Source: Siphonodentalium dalli
Taxonomy: Eukaryota; Mollusca; Scaphopoda; Gadilida; Siphonodentaliidae
DNA: 64,000 nucleotides
Direction of reading: 5' to 3'
NCBI GenBank assembly: GCA_032622095.1
Contig: CP136065.1
Location: forward strand, 68,351,675-68,415,674
Each line of letters starts with the position of its first letter. The stretch's first letter is position 1. Shown piece by piece: positions 56,855 to 64,000 of the stretch. Under the pieces are notes generated by a model that saw only the letters and a list, made by a program, of their open reading frames with translations, ran no database searches and was not told where the DNA came from. The position numbers and the translations under genes are program-made.

Positions 56855-59800
56855 ATATATGGGTTCATTTTTAACTTGTAACAGAAATACACAAATAAAC
56901 TGATCATGTACTTGCTACAATAAAGTAATTTTTCCTTGCAGATAACAGCTTGAAGGTTCTCATATTGGGAGATACCACTGCAATATTCCAATGGGCGTAC
57001 GTCATATTCATATTTGGTTTAAAAAAAGCAATGGAATAACTTCTTCTGTTACACATAGCAAGGCATGTGTTCGATCCAATAGAGTGGTTAACTTATGATT
57101 GTTATCATAAACTGATGGTTATTAAATCAGATTTCATAAATTTAATCAACTATTTATAGTACGTTTGGGGGTAAGTGCAAATCAGAAAGTTCAGCTGAGA
57201 AAATTTGCCTGATCACTAGCAATAACAAATTCTCACAAATTGAACATATATGCTCGAATAAAGAAGTTTCACGAGGAATTGTGTTTACCTAATTAGCCGC
57301 GATATTGTGTAAAATAGTCCTGGGATTCTGTCAGCGTATTCAGAACTTATACGGTATGAACTGACACATTTAATATGATATTTTGTGGACTGTTTATGGG
57401 CAATCTGTAGCGCGGTTCTTATGGTGTATATTTCAATATCGCAGATGTGGGACAAATGTCGCCAATCGAAACGATCTTTTCGTGGAACTAAGGGGAGTAT
57501 GTGTTCGTGTTAGTGCCACCTGGCGGCTACACATATTCCGCAGCATGAGCTTCATTCAGTTGTTCTCTCATTCCCACAACAAAAAGTTCAACCCAGTCAA
57601 ATTAAATCATGATCATCAAAAACAACCAAGTAATGCAGACGAAAGAACGTCGAGAGCACACTTAAAGACATTATGAACTTGCGTGAAATTGACAAGTTAG
57701 TGCTCGGCGCTATGCCAACCTGGGGCATATAGCATTACTACTAACGTCGCCGGAAAGTTCCAAGAAAGTATACTCCCAATTAATAGAAAACATCGTCTGA
57801 ACTACGATCAATTGTAACTATTTACATCTCAATTCGGGACGATCGGCGATACAAATTATTTCACCGCCGACAGTTATTGCATTTAATTAATATATAAGAA
57901 TAACGGTGAATGTTGTTAATTTGGATTAATATTCGTAAAAAAATAACTACTTTCAGCAAGATTATTCCCAATTTCTATTTCATCATCATTCCAGTTTGAT
58001 GGTGGGGCATATACAACTCATCTACGTGTAACTTTTACCTGAACTTGAATTATGTCTTCCAACAGAGCGAATTTATGAAAGATAACTCACAACCAAATGT
58101 TTTATTGCCTCCTTGGATTTATCAGAGCACATCATTAACAAAGAAAATGCCTCCTCTGCGTGGACATGTATTAATATTGCGATAATGGATAGATGTATTG
58201 CATCGGTTGATGTCGGTGAATGGGCATAATGGCTTTAAATACTGACCAATACTGATGTGGTTCACATCCTGCTTAAATGTCTAGCTCTGCGCCGGGTTTC
58301 GTCTGTCATTGTCCGTTGTTTTGCATAACACGAGGGTCGTTTGTGGCTGGTGGACTGCACGTGGTGAACAAACAACATACATCGTAATGACGGATTCAAT
58401 TTCCATTCCGCACAGGTAAAATTCATTGCGAATATGAATGTATGTGTTATAAAACCATGCATATTCATATTCGTGTACACATTCATATATTACTAATTCG
58501 CAAGTGCGATGAAATCATTTATATGTAGCGGGATCATTCAACGGAATAACTTACCAAACAGAACAAAATACATAGTTGATCACACCAGCTCTAAAAAGAT
58601 CGCGCATTTCCACATATAAATCTTGATAGGGTATTTTTCATAAATCTAAGCAGTTTATACCCGTATAACCATCTGGCAGGTTGTTGTGATTGTCTGAAAT
58701 GACTTTTTTCTTCAAAATTTGAGAAACCCTGCAAATATATAGTTAATATGTATGTAAGCTCTCGAGAGATGTAATTACGATTGACCTTACCATCTGACTT
58801 CAATTGAAATTAGTTTAGATTAGAAATCCTGTCAACTTGTTTATTATATCATAGTTTTGAGCAATGTAGTTTCAAATCCCCATCTGTCAGATAGGTGAGA
58901 TTGTCTGTAAAGTCTTTTGCGATATCTGAAGAAAACACCTGCAATACATAGTGTAAACATTGCTCATTTTACACAATTTGTGGGTGCAATATATAGTATG
59001 GGTTGTTTTTAGTTAAAGTTAAATCATTTGCAACCACTTAGTGATTGAAGTGACCATGTTATGTACTTTCACCTACTGGCATATGGATAATAGTATCGTT
59101 TATGAATTATTAGTGAGCCGAGACAAGATATTGGTATTGGGCGTTTTACTTATACCAAACACTTACATACTTCATACCTACATATAATTTATATTATATA
59201 TGCTAGGATACAATAAATATAGACCACAAAACCAACTCAATTTTGAAACGCCAAAAGGCGGACGCTAACAGGATATAACTGGCACAATGCCAAGATCGCT
59301 AGTTGATAGATTTCTCGATTAACAGGTTCTTGACTGTTCATGATGGAATATATGTAATCACAATCAAATTAACAGACCATTACCAGCGGTGCTATCTACA
59401 TCCACTTACACCACGTTACTGCATGTACCTTATTTGCTTAGTACATATTTGTGCAGGACTGGTGTCTTTCTGGTTAAAGTTTGACAATTTTCGGAATACC
59501 CAGATAACACGCGAAGGTTGGTTCCCATAATGATACAAACTAACACAGATTGATGTGACGTTCAACGGCCCGTGTGAGTTTTCTGGTACCGCCAAAACAT
59601 CGAGAACTAAATGTTATATTTATCTGTGAATATATTAATCTTATATGTTATCCTGTCGCAGGCTATTCCTCTGATTACTTCAGTGTGCTTTTCCATCACA
59701 AAGAACGACGAGACTATAGGTATACTGCCAACAGCCGATCGATGTGGTCATACTGGCGAATTGCGGTCATTATTGTACATGTATTATCTAACATTGAAAT

Positions 59801-61059
59801 TAAAAAAAATACCAATATAAGACAAGAAACGACAAGGTGCCATGTCTTTTGGATATTCCATGTAAAATCGAGAACAGCGCAGCCCGATATATTCTATTGA
59901 ATATTTCCACCAGGATATTACACGGAAACCTACAGCGAACTTCTTCCTCCATGCTTGTTTTTCTAGGTGCACTTATTCGCCATTGTACAATTGGAGGCAC
60001 CCCATTCGTGGGTTTCCAAAATATCTCAATTTGAAACTACAAATTTGAAGGGAAAAATAATACTCTATAACCAAGGCATGATAGAGTACTATAACTTTTT
60101 GAGGTAGGTCGATAAAGATTTTGACAAGCAACATTTGCACCAAAAAATACTGCATAATCGACCTTATAAACCTGACTAGTGTGTGTGTACTGAGTCCACC
60201 ATCTAAAATCATTATTCTCTGCGATAACATAGAATTTCCATAGAATATTATTGTGGCCATTTGCAGTACTGTTTTATCCCGTGAAGGACCAAAACAACAT
60301 AAAACAACCCACATATTATTCAACGACGTTAGCAATAATTGGCAGACATAATCACTCATTACTGAATCATCCTGTCAGACTTTTATGGTGATTCTTCATC
60401 CAAAAATGGTTCTGCAAATGTTTACCAAAAAAATATGTAATGAACACAGTTTGATTATTTGTTCGCAGCCAGTAATAAATTGGCAGATTGAGTTAGTTGG
60501 GTTTTTATAAGTTCGATAACTGAAGATTATGACATGGTAACACCCACTCCTCGATTGTGCATACATTGCTGCAAAGTACACATTGTTTTGTCGTATATTA
60601 GACTGGGACATGTATGTGCAGCTGGGTGGTGATGTGTGAGATGTGTAAAAATGAATGGTATATTCCTTTCACAACAAGTTTTACTATGTTGTTTCTGCGA
60701 TTCGTTTAAGTTTTGTAATACGATACCATATTACACTCGCTTCAACACATACATTACTGGGAACTATGATTGCTAGCGAGCTGACAACAAAGGTTGATAT
60801 ACACCACATTATGCATTTCATCAATACGATTGTGCGAGAATTTTTCACTTGAAGATTTTAATCTATATACAACGGCGTATATGATGAATTCAAATACCAA
60901 CTCTTTTGTTATGGCATGCCATATATTTCAAATGGATCAATCAAACAGACAGGTAGTTTCAGCAGCTGCATACATTGTTGTATTGCCCTTTGTCCTTGCC
61001 ACATAAGTCACTAGACTAATAACTAATAATTTAAGACTTAGTAATATGGGGCCATGCAA

Positions 61060-62405
61060 ATATAACAGGATCATTATTCAAGTATCAAAAGAATGCCCTA
61101 CGCAGTATACGCAAGACGAAATATCGTAGTCGTACCGAACCACTTTTTTAAGAGGGAAAAGATCCTCAAACATTCTTGGACCTTTGTTATTTTTATTTAT
61201 GTTAATGCCATTCCGAAATGTACGTCCATTACTCTCCTCTCATTCGTAGATGACATTACCCTGTTTGCATCTGGCAACAACTGTCTCAAAGTTCAGAATA
61301 CAATTAAGGCAGAACTAGAAAAACTTTTTAGATGGTGTTGTAGCAATAGTCTATAAATTAATGAGCCAAAGAGTAAATACATGCTCATACACCCCCAAAA
61401 CGACTCAAAATGGAACAATGTTAGGTTACAACTGAATCATAAAGAACTTACCCATGTTGGAAACCAGTACAAAGACAAGTCTCTCAAAATTTATCGGGGT
61501 AATCATAGACGAGAACCTCACATTCAAGTATCATATATCCATGAAGACAAAAACAAACATTTCTCATACCACATATTAATTAAACATGGCAAAACGAGTT
61601 CTCCCCAAAAGCGCACAAAAACCCCTGTATTTCGCTCTCAGTCACAGTCATCTCATGTACGGCTTAATAATATGGGGCCATGCAATTATAACAGGATTAT
61701 TATTCAAATTTCAAAAGAAAGCCATACGCATTATATGCAAGACGAAATATCGTATCCACGCGGAACCACGTTTTAAGAGGGAAAAGATCCTCAAACTGCA
61801 TGATATGTATCATTTCCAAATCGCATTATTTATGTATTATTGGAAAAATAAATCTTCCATCATCATTTGATAAAACACTCAAATATACACCTATATCTAT
61901 AATCAGACAAGCCGGAAGTATGATGATGACAATACCGAGAACCAATTTCTCATAAATACTATCAAAAACACGCATTCCCCAATGTCTGGAACTGATCAAA
62001 CGCTTCGCAAAAAAATTCTCCAAAAAAAATACAACTGTTATTGGCATGATTGTACCAACAAGTATGAGTCACCCTGATACCCTCACCTATAATGGGCAAT
62101 TTAATAATTTGCATGCGCATACATGATTAGCTTAGCCCATGCATTAAACACATATTCGAATTTCAAACTGTCCTGTTTTGTAAGAAGATTTATTATTGGT
62201 AAACCCTTCAACACTCATCCTTGTTATTAATACTCATTATTCACCTATGAACCCCATCTTAATTATACATATAACGTTATATTACAGGGGTGACATGAAG
62301 ACGGCATGTGTTGGCCATGCCAACCCTGCACATGTAAATGTGTATACATATATGTACCACTGATGTATTGTATAAATGTGCAAATAAACAAACATAAACA
62401 AACAT
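61060..62405 (+). pseudogene. LINE RT and 3' end fragment, copy C
   Basis: FVDDITLFASGNNCLKVQNT near 61240-61300 carries the catalytic box; later HSHLMYGLIIWGHAIITGL, FKFQKKAIRIICKTKYRIHA and HDMYHFQIALFMYYWKNK lie in other frames. Slightly better preserved than copy B. The tail is AAATAAACAAACATAAACAA. Confidence 0.85.
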
Positions 62406-63582
62406 TATGCCAGGTATGTGCTCATAATCGACAACTGGATTAGTCATCATGGCATTGTGACATTTTTGAAATGATCTTTAGACCGGTCTTTGATAAGCAT
62501 ATCTATGATACACATGACATGTTTCTTGTGTACATTTTCAACTGACTGTTTCGGATATTAAAATACTTCCTAATGTGTGGTTTGACCGTTAACAAATTAA
62601 GGGTTGTCCGTCCCATGTGTGTAATTTATAAGACAACATCTCCCCATCTCCAATTGTAATATTATCAGTTTGCATGAAGTTGTGTATTATGTTGTCCGTG
62701 TATGTTGATTATGTCCTGTTTTCTCTCTTTAAATTTCGTCCCGAAGACTAAATATAGTACCATTCATGTCTGTTTCACTGTGGGTAGGTACACATAAGCT
62801 GGTATATTGTGTGGCTAAACGGGCTATGTACCAGTAATTGGTCCGATCATGTGGTAACTCAAGCCAAAATAAAAACAAGATAAGATCATAAGAGCGACTT
62901 GCTAAGTTCTAAGCTGGTATAGAACCTCAGTTCAGAGCAAGATTATTTTCAATTTCTATTTCATCATCCCATTTGAGTGTTTCACATCTCTTTAAATATG
63001 ATTTTATTCAGATTTGATGGTGGGTCATCTACAAATCACCATGGCTTAAATTTTAAATGAACTTTAAACGGACATGGAAATGCGAATCATATTGTTTAAA
63101 TCTATCGCGTGACCTATACCACAAGAACTGCTACGAATGAGATCACATACTCCGAGTGGCCTTGATTGTGTTGGCATAAATGTTCAAAAGGCTTTTTCGT
63201 CGCCAAATAAATTCGTGGATCAGATATCAGATTTATGCACATCAACATGTCCTACAATAACAGCTGCATGCGATATTTGTGTACAAATAAGAAATGAGAC
63301 CGAATGGATTCATGTTGCCATATGACCAGCTTCATTTCAAACTTTGGCCAAGAAGGTATTTGTTGTCGTATGTAGTCTGCACGTGGTTATGACTAAACCA
63401 GCAGCCGTTTAAAGAACCAATGCATTGGGCATAGTTATACAAACTATCATAGCCGAATTCATATGATGTAGTATATCAGTTTTGTATTCGGTGAATGAAT
63501 TATATTGTATTGAAAAGATTACGTTGCATCTCGTCCTCTGTTTTTCTGCATACATTTTACGACATGTCGAAAACAGACGCAA

Positions 63583-64000
63583 CATATATCTTTATTATCC
63601 TCCATATATGGAGATGCATATATAAATTTGTATATTATGAGAACAAACACAATTTGGTACATAACAGTGTATCAACAATTTAAGATTACAAACATATCTA
63701 CAATACATGTCTTAATATGTATGATGAATCATCTACACATGCACATATACACACAATCATGCATCACATAAAGTAGACATTCCACTCTACAGCCATATAG
63801 TACTTACAGACAGAGAAATAGCATACTCCGAGACGACCAAACCGGAGTTGGACCCAAATCAGGGATCTCTCTCTCTGGAAGACCCACAAACGCCAATGCC
63901 TTTGTGCAGTCTTGCCGACTCGGAGCCAACCATTTCCCAAGCAACACTCATGTACATGTATATATACAACCGTATCGTACTTACAGACTTACATACGTCA
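63583..64000. other. Different sequence after copy C
   Basis: TA-rich DNA, then a GC-richer patch (63830-63950, with CTCTCTCTCTGG) that looks repeat-derived but is not recognised. The window ends here. Confidence 0.4.

Larger units (their letters stand above)
55270..63582 (+). repeat. Segment copy C of the tandem duplication
   Basis: Direct repeat of 46087-54226, ending at CGAAAACAGACGCAA, after which B and C differ. It retains about 275 bp near 60725-60985 that B lost, and has an extra AAACAAACAT in the LINE tail at 62395. Confidence 0.95.

Noticed and set aside
47466-56903. 84-codon ATG ORF shared by B and C
   Set aside because: It overlaps the recombinase relic in a different frame, which explains the protein-like look of the region.
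48196-57676. 97-codon ORF shared by copies B and C as a gene
   Set aside because: Several amino-acid changes with few silent changes, no domain; explained by duplication.
50793-60359. 128-codon minus ORF present in both B (50793-51179) and C (59973-60359)
   Set aside because: No ATG at the start, about a dozen amino-acid changes with few silent ones between copies, and a broken counterpart in A; it is conserved only because the DNA is duplicated.
102-64000. tRNA, rRNA or CRISPR features
   Set aside because: I saw no cloverleaf with credible A and B boxes, no rRNA-like conserved blocks, and no spaced direct-repeat array.

Overview
The window looks like AT-rich, repeat-dominated nuclear DNA of an invertebrate animal. 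No confident multi-exon host gene is visible. Almost everything recognisable is a mobile element: non-LTR retrotransposons (LINEs) with APE-type endonuclease and reverse transcriptase (RT), a piggyBac transposase relic, tyrosine-recombinase remnants, hairpin MITEs, minisatellites and a virus-like packaging ATPase gene. This mix fits a metazoan, perhaps a marine lophotrochozoan, but the species cannot be named from sequence alone.

Layout. 0-5 kb: a small TIR element and a decayed minus-strand LINE. 5.1-6.1 kb: a CpG-rich gag/ORF1-like gene with its own TATA box. 6.3-8.4 kb: a composite element flanked by inverted copies of a 16-bp minisatellite. 8.6-10.8 kb: SINE-like repeats and a hairpin MITE. 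14.0-15.3 kb: a LINE 3' half. 19.3-22.1 kb (minus) and 31.8-34.3 kb (plus): two inverted copies of one LINE 5' region with endonuclease. 34.3-35.4 kb: a CpG-rich block with a 16-bp minisatellite open in all three frames. 41.5-63.6 kb: an old partial copy (A) followed by two closely similar direct copies (B, C) of a roughly 8.2-kb segment at about 9.2-kb spacing, carrying tyrosine-recombinase and LINE RT remnants.

The centrepiece is at 24919-30363: a 5.4-kb element that is one giant palindrome (arms about 2.4 and 2.65 kb, spacer about 0.4 kb), with exact TGATGATA...TATCATCA ends and a 6-bp target duplication AACGAC. Each arm carries the same outward-facing gene set: a 73-residue Lys-rich protein, a tiny overlapping ORF, and a protein with an A32-like (FtsK/HerA-type) packaging ATPase between two zinc fingers. 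The right arm is intact (457 residues); the left has a 1-nt frameshift and a 341-bp deletion at a TCGA microhomology. The 6-bp duplication, inverted ends and ATPase point to the Polinton/Maverick-adintovirus world, but no polymerase, integrase or capsid gene is present, so it is probably a non-autonomous or snap-back derivative.

The insertion history can be read. A minus-strand piggyBac gene was split by a plus-strand LINE tail (24755-30869, TGAATC duplication). That LINE was then split by the palindrome, and removing the palindrome and one AACGAC makes the LINE reading frame continuous. A 207-bp hairpin MITE also sits beside the piggyBac 5' end, and it shares sequence with the 3' end of the ATPase gene.
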